A stretch of 64,000 nucleotides of DNA from Gemmatimonadetes bacterium 13_1_40CM_69_22 (GTDB taxonomy: Bacteria > Gemmatimonadota > Gemmatimonadetes > Gemmatimonadales > GWC2-71-9). The notes beneath the pieces are model-generated. The model saw nothing but the letters and a program-made list of their open reading frames with translations, was not told where the DNA came from and did no database searches. Within the stretch, counting starts at the first letter, position 1. Every line of letters starts with the position of its first letter. The stretch spans positions 18,734 through 82,733 of the forward strand of contig MNEL01000020.1 of assembly GCA_001917665.1 (NCBI GenBank), read 5' to 3'. Shown here piece by piece: positions 53,278-63,946 of the stretch. Made by a program: the position numbers and the translations under genes.

Positions 53278-54210
53278 TCACCTCGCGCGACGGCGGCCGC
53301 TGGACCAGGAGGGCACGCTGACTTCCTCGTAGATCCGCTGGTAGGAGACCAGCCGATCAGGGTCGAATCTGTCTTCCTCCGCCGCCCGCCGCACCGCGCA
53401 GTCCGGCTCCATGAGGTGGCGGCAGTTGTCGAAGCGACACGCGTCGAGCAATCGACGGAACTCGGGGAAGCAGCTGCCGAGGGCATCCGGGTCCACGCCC
53501 CACGTCGCCACTTCCCGCAGCCCCGGCGTGTCGACGACGAAGCCGCGCTCCGCGAGCGGCACGAGCAGGGCGGCGCGCGTCGTGTGCTTCCCCTTCCCCC
53601 AGTACGCGCTGATCTCGCCGATCCGGAGGTTCAACCCGGGGTAGAGCGCGTTCATGAGACTCGACTTCCCCACCCCCGATGGGCCGGTGAGCACCGACGC
53701 CCGGCCGCGCAGCAGGTCGCGCAGCGCGGGCAGCCCTTCCGCCGCCCGTACCGATGTGGGCAGGACCTGATAGCCGGCCGGTCCGAACCGCCGCTGGAAC
53801 ACGTCCGCAGCGCGCCGCTCGAGCTCGATCTTGTTGAGCACGATGACCGCGGGGATCCGGTTCGCCTCGGCGATGACGAGGAAGCGGTCGAGCATCCGCA
53901 AGTTGGGTGCCGGGTCGCGCGCCGACGCGACGACCACGACCTGGTCCACGTTCGCGGCGAGCGGCTGGACGCGGGGGCGGCGCTCACCGGCGGCGCGCCG
54001 TGCCAGCACCGAGCGTCGCGGACGCACGCGCGAAATCGTCGCCGGGCCATCCGGCTGCAGCGCGAGCTCGACGACGTCCCCGGCGACGATGCGGTCGTCG
54101 TCGCGCCGCCGCAGCTTGCCGCGCAGCACCGCCGTCACCTCGCCCGCGTCGGTGTATACGCGGTAGGTGGAGCCGGTGCGCACCAGCACCACGCCGGTGT
54201 TCACGGCCAT
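53278..54210 (-). CDS. rsgA: Ribosome small-subunit-dependent GTPase A (RsgA)
   Basis: A late 30S-subunit maturation factor, 310 residues. The order is that of the circularly permuted YjeQ/RsgA GTPases: an N-terminal OB fold, then G4 (VLNKIEL) before G1 (GPSGVGKSSL, near residue 175) and G3 (DTPGLRE), then the C-terminal zinc finger (DACRFDNCRHLMEPDCAV) with its CxxxxCxHxxxxxC ligands. All motifs are intact. Its ATG overlaps the end of the 99-residue gene upstream by 10 bases, which in turn follows proline dehydrogenase, so the three are probably one transcript. Confidence 0.95.
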   Translation of the reverse strand: MAVNTGVVLVRTGSTYRVYTDAGEVTAVLRGKLRRRDDDRIVAGDVVELALQPDGPATISRVRPRRSVLARRAAGERRPRVQPLAANVDQVVVVASARDPAPNLRMLDRFLVIAEANRIPAVIVLNKIELERRAADVFQRRFGPAGYQVLPTSVRAAEGLPALRDLLRGRASVLTGPSGVGKSSLMNALYPGLNLRIGEISAYWGKGKHTTRAALLVPLAERGFVVDTPGLREVATWGVDPDALGSCFPEFRRLLDACRFDNCRHLMEPDCAVRRAAEEDRFDPDRLVSYQRIYEEVSVPSWSSGRRRAR

Positions 54211-54500
54211 CGCACGTCACCACCTTCCCTGCCCGCCGCCTCGATACAGCCGTCGAGCTGCTGTTTCACGTCCTGGAGCGTCAGGGCGAGCACCGGTGCG
54301 AGCGCCTCGGCCGGCGTCTTCCCCCAGGCGAGGTATTCGGTTTCCAGGTGCCCCACGGGCCGGTCGCCTTCCTCGGACCAGCGCACGAACAGCAGCGCTG
54401 CCCCATACAGCCCCTTCGCGTTCGGCGCGTCGTCCACGAACGTGGCGACGGAGTACGCCCGGCCGTCCGCGCCGCCAAACGCGGGCGCTCGCTCGTGCAC
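54201..54500 (-). CDS. Conserved small protein between proline dehydrogenase and rsgA
   Basis: A 99-residue soluble protein (from GTG 54500) of no named family; predicted compact alpha/beta with VATFVDDAPNAKGLYGAALL and FVRWSEEGDRPVGHLETEYL, and a helical end (ALTLQDVKQQLDGCIEAAGR). An alternative start is CTG 54533, which forms a CTGA overlap with the proline dehydrogenase stop and adds LNDGTLGGYQR; similar residues (GYQRVHxR) would make sense as the true N-terminus. It overlaps rsgA by 10 bases. No function is suggested beyond the operon. Confidence 0.65.
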   Translation of the reverse strand: MHERAPAFGGADGRAYSVATFVDDAPNAKGLYGAALLFVRWSEEGDRPVGHLETEYLAWGKTPAEALAPVLALTLQDVKQQLDGCIEAAGREGGDVRWP

Positions 54501-54529
54501 GCGCTGGTAGCCGCCCAGCGTGCCGTCAT

Positions 54530-55462
54530 TCAGCTCCGCCGTAGCGACTCCCGAACGATGTTGCCGAGCAGAAAGGCGATGTTCGCCGGGCGCTCGGCGA
54601 GCCGCCGCATGAGGTAGGGGTACCAGTGGCTCCCAAACGGGACGTAGACCCGCACGTTGTAGCCCTCGCGCCGCAGGCTCTGCTGCAGGTCGCGGCGCAC
54701 GCCGTACAGCAGCTGGAACTCGAACCGCCGGGGCGCGATGCCGCTCCGGCGGGCGAAGTCTTTCGCGTGCGCGATGATGCGGGCGTCATGCGTGGCGATC
54801 CCGGGATAGTCTGCCCGCTCGAGCAGCCGCTCCATGCAGCGGACGTAGTTCGCGTCCACGTCGTGCTTGTCCGGAAACGCGACCGTCGCGGGCTCCTGAT
54901 ACGCGCCCTTGCAGAGCCGTACGCAGGCGCCCAGCGCGATCATGTCTTCCACGTCTTGCTCGGTGCGTCGCAGATACGATTGCAGCACGACGCCGACGGC
55001 GTTCGCGAACTCCGGATGGAGCGTCCGCTTGAACAGCTGCAGCGTCTTCTCCGTGTAGGCCGACTGCTCCATGTCGATCCGGACGAACGACCCGTGGCTC
55101 CGCGCTTTGGCGATGATCGCCCGGACGTTCTCGACGCACAACCGCTCGTCGATCTCGAGCCCCATCTGGGTGAGCTTCAGCGACACGTTCGCGTCCGCGC
55201 CGACGTGGCGGATGCGATCGAGCGTCTCCAGATACGTATCGCGCGCAGCACGGGCTTCGGAGTGGCTCGTCACCGACTCGCCGAGCAGATCGAGGCTCGC
55301 GGAAATGCCCACGGCGTTGAGCCGCTTGAGAGCAGCGACCGCGGCCTCGACCGTTTCACCCGCAACGAAGCGCGAGGCGAGGCGGCGGGCGAGTCCGTTG
55401 CCTCGAATGAAGCCGAAGATGCGGGATTGCTCGCTGAGCCACAGGAGGCCGGCGCGGATCAT
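54530..55462 (-). CDS. Proline dehydrogenase (monofunctional)
   Basis: FAD-dependent oxidation of L-proline to pyrroline-5-carboxylate, 310 residues. The TIM barrel matches monofunctional PRODH: SLDLLGESV, NVSLKLTQMGLEID, RIDMEQSAYTEKTLQLFKR, VVLQSYLRRTEQDVEDMI, VRLCKGAYQEP (Lys-Gly-Ala-Tyr), ATHDARII and FEFQLLYGVRRDLQQSL, then YVPFGSHWYPYLMRRLAERP. The substrate-binding Arg pair near the end is present. The P5C dehydrogenase half found in PutA is absent here. Upstream, fadJ ends 22 bases away on the same strand. Confidence 0.94.
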   Translation of the reverse strand: MIRAGLLWLSEQSRIFGFIRGNGLARRLASRFVAGETVEAAVAALKRLNAVGISASLDLLGESVTSHSEARAARDTYLETLDRIRHVGADANVSLKLTQMGLEIDERLCVENVRAIIAKARSHGSFVRIDMEQSAYTEKTLQLFKRTLHPEFANAVGVVLQSYLRRTEQDVEDMIALGACVRLCKGAYQEPATVAFPDKHDVDANYVRCMERLLERADYPGIATHDARIIAHAKDFARRSGIAPRRFEFQLLYGVRRDLQQSLRREGYNVRVYVPFGSHWYPYLMRRLAERPANIAFLLGNIVRESLRRS

Positions 55463-55483
55463 TAACGCGTGGCGTGTCGGGCG

Positions 55484-57612
<2,129 letters not shown>

Positions 57613-57613
<1 letters not shown>

Positions 57614-58872
57614 CAGCGGCGCTCCAGCACCATCGCGAAGCCCATGCCGCCCTGCGCGCAGATCGAGAGCAACCCGAACTGGGCGTCGCGGCGCGCCATC
57701 TCGTTCGCGAGCGTCGTGACGATGCGGGCACCGGTAGCACCGAAGGGGTGCCCGATCGCGATCGAGCCTCCCATCACGTTGATGATCTCGGGGTCGATCT
57801 CCCAACCCAACGCCCGCCATCCCTGGAGGTTCGAGAGCACCTGCGCCGCGAACGCCTCGTGCACTTCCACCAGGCCCAGATCTCGCCACCCGATCCCGGC
57901 GCGCTCGAGCGCCTTGGGAACCGCGAAGATCGGGGCCTGCAACAGCTGCCAGCCGGGGTCGACGGCGGCGACGGCGTACGACCGGACGTACGCGAGCGGC
58001 GTGTACCCGAGCGCCCGCGCCGCGGCGTCGCTGGTGAGCAGGACCGCCGAGGCGCCGTCGGTGAGCGGCGAGGAGTTCGCGGCCGTCACGCTGCCGTAGC
58101 GACGGTCGAACACGGGCTTGAGCTTCGCCATCTGCTCGAGCGAGGTGTCCCGCCGGATGCCGTTGTCCTGGGTGACCACGGGCTCCCCGGGCCGGGCGGG
58201 GAGCCACGGCACGATCTCGGCGGTGAGGCGACCGTCGTCCGTGCCCTGAGCGGCGCGCTGGTGGCTCCGCAGCGCCCACTCGTCCTGCGCGGCGCGAGCG
58301 ATGCGGTTCTCCTTGGCCATCTTCTCGGCCGACTGTCCCATCGTCTCCCCGGTCGACGGCTCGGCGATCGCGGGGGACACCGGCACCAGATCGCGGGGAC
58401 GGACGCGACTGAACGTCTTGAGTCTGGCGGGAACTGTCCTCGCCCGGCTCGCCTCGACCAGGATGTCGGCGAGGCGGCGCGAGGCGAGGATCGGGAGGTC
58501 GGAGAGCGATTCCACGCCGCCCGCGATCACCACGTTCGCGTGGCCGAGCGCGATCTGATCGTGGGCGTTGGAGACCGCCTGACCGGCGGAAGCGCAGGCG
58601 CGATTGAGGGAGTACGCTGGGATCTCTTTCGGGAACTGGGGCAGGAGGCTCACCTCGCGGGCGACGTTCGGAACGAGCGCCGACGGGACGACTTGCCCGA
58701 AGACCACCTCGTCCACGTCTGTGCCTTCCAGGTTGGTGCGCTCGAGCAGCTCGCGGGCCACGTAGCGGGCCAGGTCCACGGCACGCGCGCCTTTCAGCGC
58801 GGTGCCCGACTTGCAAAACGGCGTGCGACACCCGGCAACGATCGCGACCCGCCGTCCGTTTCTTTCAGACAT
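57613..58872 (-). CDS. fadI: Acetyl-CoA acyltransferase (thiolase), fadI/fadA type
   Basis: A 419-residue thiolase that completes each beta-oxidation cycle. The acyl-accepting Cys is in NRACASAGQA (Cys93); His is in GHPFGATGAR and the second Cys in CAQGGMGF, the full triad. SEST-like GGVESLSDLP and NSSPLTDGASAV are also family marks. It is the first gene of a two-gene operon with fadJ. The gap to the divergent glpD gene holds two alternative hairpins that would lie in its leader. Longer frames upstream of ATG 58872 are antisense noise. Confidence 0.93.
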
Positions 58873-58890
58873 TACATTCCCCTCCGCACG

Positions 58891-58932
58891 AGGACGCGCC
58901 CGAGAGGGCGCGCTCGGCCCCGGGCGCGTCCT
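58891..58932. promoter_or_regulatory. Mutually exclusive hairpins in the fadI-glpD divergent region
   Basis: An 11-base inverted repeat (AGGACGCGCCC at 58891-58901, GGGCGCGTCCT at 58922-58932) encloses a shorter 7-bp stem with a GAGA tetraloop (58895-58901 with 58906-58912). Both stems use the same left arm, so only one can form. The element lies 19 bases before the fadI start codon on the minus strand and 70 bases before glpD on the plus strand. Confidence 0.5.
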
Positions 58933-59002
58933 GCAAGGACGCACGACGCCTGAGCCCGGGACGAAACCTACCACAGGGCCCGCGCACCGGCCAAGACACG
59001 TC

Positions 59003-60682
59003 GTGACGACCGAAACGGAGTTCTCGCACCGTACCCGCGCCGCCGCCCTTCGTGCGATGGCTGCGGAGCCCGTGGACCTGCTCGTGATCGGCGGCGGGAT
59101 CACGGGCGCCGGCGTCGCCCGCGACGCAGCGTTACGCGGCATCCGCACGGCGCTGGTGGACAAGGGCGACTTCGGCGGCGGGACATCCTCGCACTCGTCA
59201 CGGTTGATCCACGGCGGGCTGCGCTACCTCGAGCAGCGCGCCTTCCGCCTCGTGGTCGAGGCGAGCCGCGAGCGGCGCGTGCTGCTCACGATCGCGCCGC
59301 ATCTCGTCCGGCCGCTCGCGTTTCTCTTCCCCGCCTATCGTGGCGCGCGTGTGCCGGCGTGGCAGCTCCGCGCGGGCCTATGGCTGTACGACCTGCTCGC
59401 CGCGTTCCGTAACGTGCGAGCGCACCGCTGGCTCGGGCGCAAAGCCGTGCTCCGCGTCGAGGCCGGCTTGCGCGAGCGGGACCTGATAGGCGCCGGGCTT
59501 TATTATGATGCGCAGACGGACGACGCGCGGCTCGTCATCGCAACGATGCGGAGCGCCGCGCAGGCGGGAGCGCTGGTCGCCAACTACACGGAGGCGTCGA
59601 GCCTCCTGAAGCCCGACGGGCGGGTCCGCGGTGCGACGCTGCGGGACGCCGTGACCGGGGCGACCTGCACCGCGCGCGCGCTCATCGTCGTGAACGCCAC
59701 GGGTCCCTGGCTCGACCGCGTGCGGCGGCTCGACGACCCCCGGGCGGAGCCGCTGCTGCGGCTCACCAAGGGTACGCACGTGGTCGTGCCGCGGCAGCGC
59801 CTCGGCAATGCGCACGCCGTGACGCTCACCTCGCCGATCGACGGGCGCGTGATGTTCGTCCTGCCGTGGGGAGACCAGACCTACATCGGAACGACCGACA
59901 CCGACGAGGACGCCTCGCCCGACGACGTGCGGGCGACCGCCGACGACGTGATATATCTGCTCCGCTCGGCCAACGCCTTCTTCCCGCAGGCCCGACTCGC
60001 GCCCACGGACGTCGTCGCCACGTGGGCGGGCCTGCGCCCACTGCTCGCCCCACCGCGGGACCTCTCGGCGTCGGACGTCTCGCGCGAGCACCGTATCGTC
60101 GAGAGCCAGAGCGGGCTGATCACGATCGCGGGCGGCAAGCTCACGACGTACCGCGTGATGGGGCAGGACGTGGCGGAGCGCGTGGCCGCGCGGCTGCACG
60201 AGGTGGACGACCGGCCCCGGGCTGCCGCCCCGCCGACCGATCGGCTCCCGCTCCCCGGCGGCGAGACCGCCGACCTCGACGTGCTGGTCGAGGCGGCCAA
60301 AGCGCGCGGCGTGCTGGAGTCGACGGCGCGCCACCTCGTCCGGAGCTACGGCAGCGAGTCGGCGGCGGTCCTGAACCGGGTGGACCGCGACCGCGCGCTG
60401 GGCCGGCCGATCGTCGTAGGGCGTCCGGAGATCTGGGCGGAAGTCGTCCACGCCGTCGAGCGCGAGATGGCACTGCGGCTGGCGGACGTGCTCGTCCGGC
60501 GGCTGCACCTCTTCTACGAGACGGGCGGCTCTGCCGCCGGCGCAGCCACAGCCGTCGCGGCGAGCATGGCCGACCTGCTCGGTTGGGATGCGACGCGCGT
60601 CGCCGAGGAGCTAGCCGACTATCGCGCCCTCGCCGATCGCGCACGGGCATTCCTCAAAGACACGCCGCGACCCAACTCGTAG
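59003..60682 (+). CDS. glpD: Aerobic glycerol-3-phosphate dehydrogenase
   Basis: Membrane-associated FAD enzyme, 559 residues, that oxidises glycerol 3-phosphate to dihydroxyacetone phosphate and feeds electrons to quinone. It has the FAD dinucleotide loop LLVIGGGITGAGVARDAALRG, the GGGTSSHSSRLIHGGLRYLE signature, FVLPWGDQTYIGTTDTDED and GGKLTTYRVMGQDVAE near the C-terminus. These match the GlpD/GlpA family. The GTG at 59003 is used because the region before it is upstream antisense. Glycerol and fatty-acid genes face each other here, as expected for lipid breakdown. Confidence 0.92.
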   Translation: MTTETEFSHRTRAAALRAMAAEPVDLLVIGGGITGAGVARDAALRGIRTALVDKGDFGGGTSSHSSRLIHGGLRYLEQRAFRLVVEASRERRVLLTIAPHLVRPLAFLFPAYRGARVPAWQLRAGLWLYDLLAAFRNVRAHRWLGRKAVLRVEAGLRERDLIGAGLYYDAQTDDARLVIATMRSAAQAGALVANYTEASSLLKPDGRVRGATLRDAVTGATCTARALIVVNATGPWLDRVRRLDDPRAEPLLRLTKGTHVVVPRQRLGNAHAVTLTSPIDGRVMFVLPWGDQTYIGTTDTDEDASPDDVRATADDVIYLLRSANAFFPQARLAPTDVVATWAGLRPLLAPPRDLSASDVSREHRIVESQSGLITIAGGKLTTYRVMGQDVAERVAARLHEVDDRPRAAAPPTDRLPLPGGETADLDVLVEAAKARGVLESTARHLVRSYGSESAAVLNRVDRDRALGRPIVVGRPEIWAEVVHAVEREMALRLADVLVRRLHLFYETGGSAAGAATAVAASMADLLGWDATRVAEELADYRALADRARAFLKDTPRPNS

Positions 60683-60737
60683 GACCGCTGATGCTTGCCA
60701 ACCCCCGCGACCGCCGGTACTATCTCTCCCGCTACAC

Positions 60738-61643
60738 ATGGGTTCTGAGCACCGAGTGCTCCGTCGCCGCTCCAGAATCGTGCGGGTTGTTCTGGTCGGC
60801 CTCTCCCTGTTGGGAGGCTGTGCGCGCGAGCGCGCCACTGCGCGCGACCGGAGCGCCGCGGCGGCGCCGGCCCTGCACGGCCCTGCCGACGCCCTGATCC
60901 CCCCCGGCCCGCTCGGCGCCGCGATCCAGCGTGGTCGCGCTCTCCTGGTCGCCACGCGCGACAGCCTCCCGACTCACGTCGGCAACGATCTGCGGTGCGT
61001 CAGCTGTCACCTCGACGCCGGCCGCCGCCAAGCGCTGGGGTCGTGGGTGGGCGTCTACGCACGCTACCCGCAGTACCGCCCCCGCAGCGCGACGGTCGAG
61101 ACGATCGAATACCGCGTGAACGACTGCTTCCGGCGCAGCATGAACGGCACGCCGCTCGCCGTCGACGGCGTCGAGATGCGGGACATCCTCGCGTACCTCT
61201 GGTTCCTGTCGCGCGACGTCCCGATCGAGCCCCCACCTCCGGGCAATCGGCTCCAGAAATGGGCCGGGCTGACGGCTGACACGACGGCGGGTGCGGCGGT
61301 GTACGCCGCCAGCTGCGCGCAGTGTCACGGCCCGGCGGGTCAGGGGACGGCCGTCGCGCCGCCCCTGTGGGGGCCCAAATCCTACAACATCGGCGCGGGG
61401 ATGGCGCGAGTCCGCACGGCTGCGGCGTTCATCAGGGAGAATATGCCCTTCGATCAGCCGGGTACGCTCACCGACGAGCGGGCGTTCGATGTCGCGGCCT
61501 ACATCAGCGCGCACCCGCGGCCGGACTTCCCCGACAAGATTCACGACTGGCCGAACGGCGACGCGCCGCCCGACGTCGCCTATCCTACGCTCGCCGCCCA
61601 GCGGAAGTCGCGGGGCGCGCCGGCGAAGGCACACGCACCCTAG
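60738..61643 (+). CDS. Dihaem c-type cytochrome lipoprotein, TsdA-like
   Basis: A 301-residue exported cytochrome with lipobox LSLLGGC (Cys near 28) and two haem-binding CxxCH motifs: CVSCH (about residue 87) and CAQCH (about 193). Between them DCFRRSMNGTPL, a hallmark of thiosulfate dehydrogenase TsdA and its relatives, gives one haem its Met or Cys ligand region. TsdA oxidises two thiosulfates to tetrathionate, or works in reverse. A TACTAT box before the ATG suggests a promoter. The next gene is a Tat-exported DsrE-like protein, so a small sulfur unit is likely. Confidence 0.82.
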   Translation: MGSEHRVLRRRSRIVRVVLVGLSLLGGCARERATARDRSAAAAPALHGPADALIPPGPLGAAIQRGRALLVATRDSLPTHVGNDLRCVSCHLDAGRRQALGSWVGVYARYPQYRPRSATVETIEYRVNDCFRRSMNGTPLAVDGVEMRDILAYLWFLSRDVPIEPPPPGNRLQKWAGLTADTTAGAAVYAASCAQCHGPAGQGTAVAPPLWGPKSYNIGAGMARVRTAAAFIRENMPFDQPGTLTDERAFDVAAYISAHPRPDFPDKIHDWPNGDAPPDVAYPTLAAQRKSRGAPAKAHAP

Positions 61644-61673
61644 TCCTCAACGCACCCATTGATAGGAGGTCGC

Positions 61674-62369
61674 ATGTTCGAACTCGGCCGCTCCACCACA
61701 CACCGCCGCGGCTTTTTGGGGCGGATCGCCGCCAGCGCCGCCGCCTTCGGCCTGGGTGGCCTCGTCGCTCCGTTTGAAGCGGCGGCCCGGCCCACGCCCG
61801 CCGCGACAGGGGCCTCGGCGAATCCCGAATTCGAGGCATGGCTGAACAAGATCACGGGGAAGCACAAGATGGTGTACGACGTCCCCGAGCCGAACGACGG
61901 CTTCGGGTTCGCGTGGGCCCGCGTGTTCCTCAACACCACGAACGAGACCTACGGCACCACGGATGCGGACAACACCGTGGTGATCGTGCTCCGTCATTCG
62001 GGGATTCCGTACGCGATGGAGAGTGCGATGTGGGCGAAGTACAGGTTCGGTGACGCGTTCAAGATCACCGACCCCGCAACGAAGGGGCCCGCCGTCCGTC
62101 ATCCGCTCATCCATCTCAAACCCGGCGACGTGCCGATCCCCGGCATGGGCAGCGACGAGCTGCTGGCGAAGGGTGTCCTCATCGGTGTGTGCAACATCGC
62201 GCTCACCTTCAACAGCATGCGGTTGGCGAAGGACATGGGCATGCAGGCCGAGGCCATCAAGAAGGACTGGGTCGCCAACCTGCTCCCAGGCGTGCTGGTA
62301 GTGCCCTCGGGCGTGATCGCGGTGAACCGCTCCCAGGAGAAGGGCTGCACGTACTGCTTCGCCGGGTGA
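61674..62369 (+). CDS. Tat-exported DsrE-like protein
   Basis: A 231-residue protein with a twin-arginine signal (HRRGFLGRIAASAAAFGLGG), so it is folded and exported, probably with a bound cofactor or modified Cys. The rest resembles the DsrE/DsrF sulfur-transfer family: VVIVLRHSGIPYAM, a VLIGVCNIALTFNSMRLAKD strand-helix and VVPSGVIAVNRSQEKGCTYC, with two Cys (226 and 229) near the C-terminus and one in GVCN. Whether it carries sulfane sulfur is unproven. AGGAGG lies 5 bases before the ATG. It follows the TsdA-like cytochrome by 30 bases and is likely its functional partner. Confidence 0.75.
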   Translation: MFELGRSTTHRRGFLGRIAASAAAFGLGGLVAPFEAAARPTPAATGASANPEFEAWLNKITGKHKMVYDVPEPNDGFGFAWARVFLNTTNETYGTTDADNTVVIVLRHSGIPYAMESAMWAKYRFGDAFKITDPATKGPAVRHPLIHLKPGDVPIPGMGSDELLAKGVLIGVCNIALTFNSMRLAKDMGMQAEAIKKDWVANLLPGVLVVPSGVIAVNRSQEKGCTYCFAG

Positions 62370-62378
62370 AGCAGGAGC

Positions 62379-62412
62379 GGGGTCCGGAGAGCCCCCCGGC
62401 TCGCCGGACCCC
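62379..62412 (+). terminator. Hairpin after the DsrE-like gene
   Basis: A 9-bp stem (GGGGTCCGG at 62379-62387 and CCGGACCCC at 62404-62412) begins 9 bases after the stop. No U-tract follows. It separates the sulfur pair from the galactokinase gene. Confidence 0.5.
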
Positions 62413-62481
62413 TGACACACCCGTCGCCTGGATGTAATTGACGAAGACGTCGTTCACGCCAGCGCTGAGATTTCAAGCCTC

Positions 62482-63627
62482 ATGGCCTCGACTCATCTGG
62501 GCGCGGCGTTCGCGCGCGCGTTCGGCGCCCCCTCCCCCAGCCCCGTTCACGTGGTCCGCGCGCCCGGGCGGGTGAACCTCATCGGCGAGCACATCGACTA
62601 CTGCGGCCTGCCCGTCTTCCCCATGGCCATCCGCCGGAGCGTCCGCATCGCGTTTCACCCGCGCTCGGATCGAGAGACGCACCTCGTCAACCACGATCCT
62701 CGCTTCGCGCCCAGCGCCTTCGCGGTGAACGAGAGCATCCCGCCGGCTCCGGCGGGGGACTGGGGCAACTACGCCAGGGCGGCGGCGCAGGCCCTGGCCC
62801 AACGATTCCCGGATCTGCGGGGCGTCAACGCACTGGTGGACAGCGATCTCCCGATCGCCGCGGGGCTCAGCTCCTCGTCCGCGCTCCTCGTGGCCATGGC
62901 CCTCGCGATCATGCACGCGAACGGGGTGACGGTAGCGTCGCTCGAGCTGATGGAGCTCTTGGGGCGCGGCGAGCGCTACGTCGGCACCGCGGGCGGCGGG
63001 ATGGACCAGGCGATTATCCTCGGTGCGCGGGCGGGGTGCGCGTCACGGATCGACTTCCACCCGCTCCGGCTCACTCCCACGGCCGTGCCCGCCGACTGGC
63101 AGTTCATCGTGGCGTGGAGCCTGGTGCACGCCGAGAAGTCCGGGGCCGCGCGGCAGGCGTACAACGAGCGGACGCGGCAGTGCGACGAGCTGCTCGAGGT
63201 GGCGGAGGGGGGGGCGACCCTCTCCGGCGTGCTCTCGCGGCGGTTCCGCCACGTGGTCACAGAGGGAACTCGCGTGCGGCAGGCGGAGGCGGCGATGGCC
63301 GCTCAAGATCTCGCGACGTTCGGGCAACTGCTCGACGCCTCGCACCAGAGCCTGCGGGACGACTACGAGGTGAGCCGCCCCGAGCTGGACCGGCTCGTGG
63401 AACTGGCTCGGGAGGCGGGCGCGGCGGGGGCGCGACTCACGGGCGCCGGGTTCGGTGGCTCGATCGTGGTGCTGTGTCGCGCCGAGCACGCGCCGGAGAT
63501 CATGGCCGCCCTGGGGGAGCGCTTCTACGCCCCACGCGGCGCTGCAGGCGACGTCGCGCGGCACGTGTTCACGGCCGAGCCGTCGGCGGGGGCGGAGGTT
63601 CTGACCCCGGGCGCAAGCCCGGAGTGA
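62482..63627 (+). CDS. galK: Galactokinase (GHMP kinase)
   Basis: Phosphorylates galactose at C1 with ATP, first step of the Leloir pathway. The 381-residue protein has the galactokinase signature RAPGRVNLIGEHIDYCG (about residues 26-42), the GHMP ATP loop PIAAGLSSSSALLVAMAL, GTAGGGMDQAIILGARAG (catalytic Asp in the usual position) and the C-terminal RLTGAGFGGSIVVLCR. No galT or galE is in the window. A relative that phosphorylates another sugar (for example N-acetylgalactosamine or arabinose) cannot be excluded. It faces the broken sigma-factor gene at the right edge. Confidence 0.85.
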   Translation: MASTHLGAAFARAFGAPSPSPVHVVRAPGRVNLIGEHIDYCGLPVFPMAIRRSVRIAFHPRSDRETHLVNHDPRFAPSAFAVNESIPPAPAGDWGNYARAAAQALAQRFPDLRGVNALVDSDLPIAAGLSSSSALLVAMALAIMHANGVTVASLELMELLGRGERYVGTAGGGMDQAIILGARAGCASRIDFHPLRLTPTAVPADWQFIVAWSLVHAEKSGAARQAYNERTRQCDELLEVAEGGATLSGVLSRRFRHVVTEGTRVRQAEAAMAAQDLATFGQLLDASHQSLRDDYEVSRPELDRLVELAREAGAAGARLTGAGFGGSIVVLCRAEHAPEIMAALGERFYAPRGAAGDVARHVFTAEPSAGAEVLTPGASPE

Positions 63628-63630
63628 GTG

Positions 63631-63946
63631 ACAGCCCCCGCCGGGCGGATCCGGTCGCGCAGGGACTTCAGGCCGCGCGCGAGTTACGTCTCCACGGTCT
63701 TCTCGCCGATGCCGAGCCGGTCGGCGCGATCTGGGCGTAGCTCAGGCCATCGATCAGCCGCAGTCTGCACACTACGGCTCGTCTGGGGGGGAGCTCGGCG
63801 AGGGCTCGTTCCACGGCCGCGACCAGCTCCGCTGCCTCCAGGTCGGACTCGATCTCGGCCGCTGCCGCCACGTGACCGACCCGCCACCGGCAGGCCACGG
63901 CGGCACGCTCCAGTGCGGTGCTCCCCATTTCTGGTCCAGTTGACAT
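63631..63946 (-). pseudogene. Broken ECF sigma factor gene (frameshift and nonsense codon)
   Basis: The minus-strand frame from ATG 63946 reads into sigma region 4 (AALAELPPRR-type helix, VVCRLRLIDGLSYAQIA) and then loses it. Removing one G near 63726 restores IADRLGIGEKTVET, followed by TAA (63684-63686) where Gln would be expected, and then LARGLKSLRDRIRP in the same frame. So one insertion and one stop disrupt region 4. Region 2 is short or degenerate. Either a decayed gene or two sequencing errors; two hits in one short gene favour decay. Confidence 0.7.

Noticed and set aside
57614..58831. In-frame extension of fadJ upstream to 58831
   Set aside because: That part is a shifted frame of the thiolase gene; the conserved hydratase begins at the ATG at 57613.
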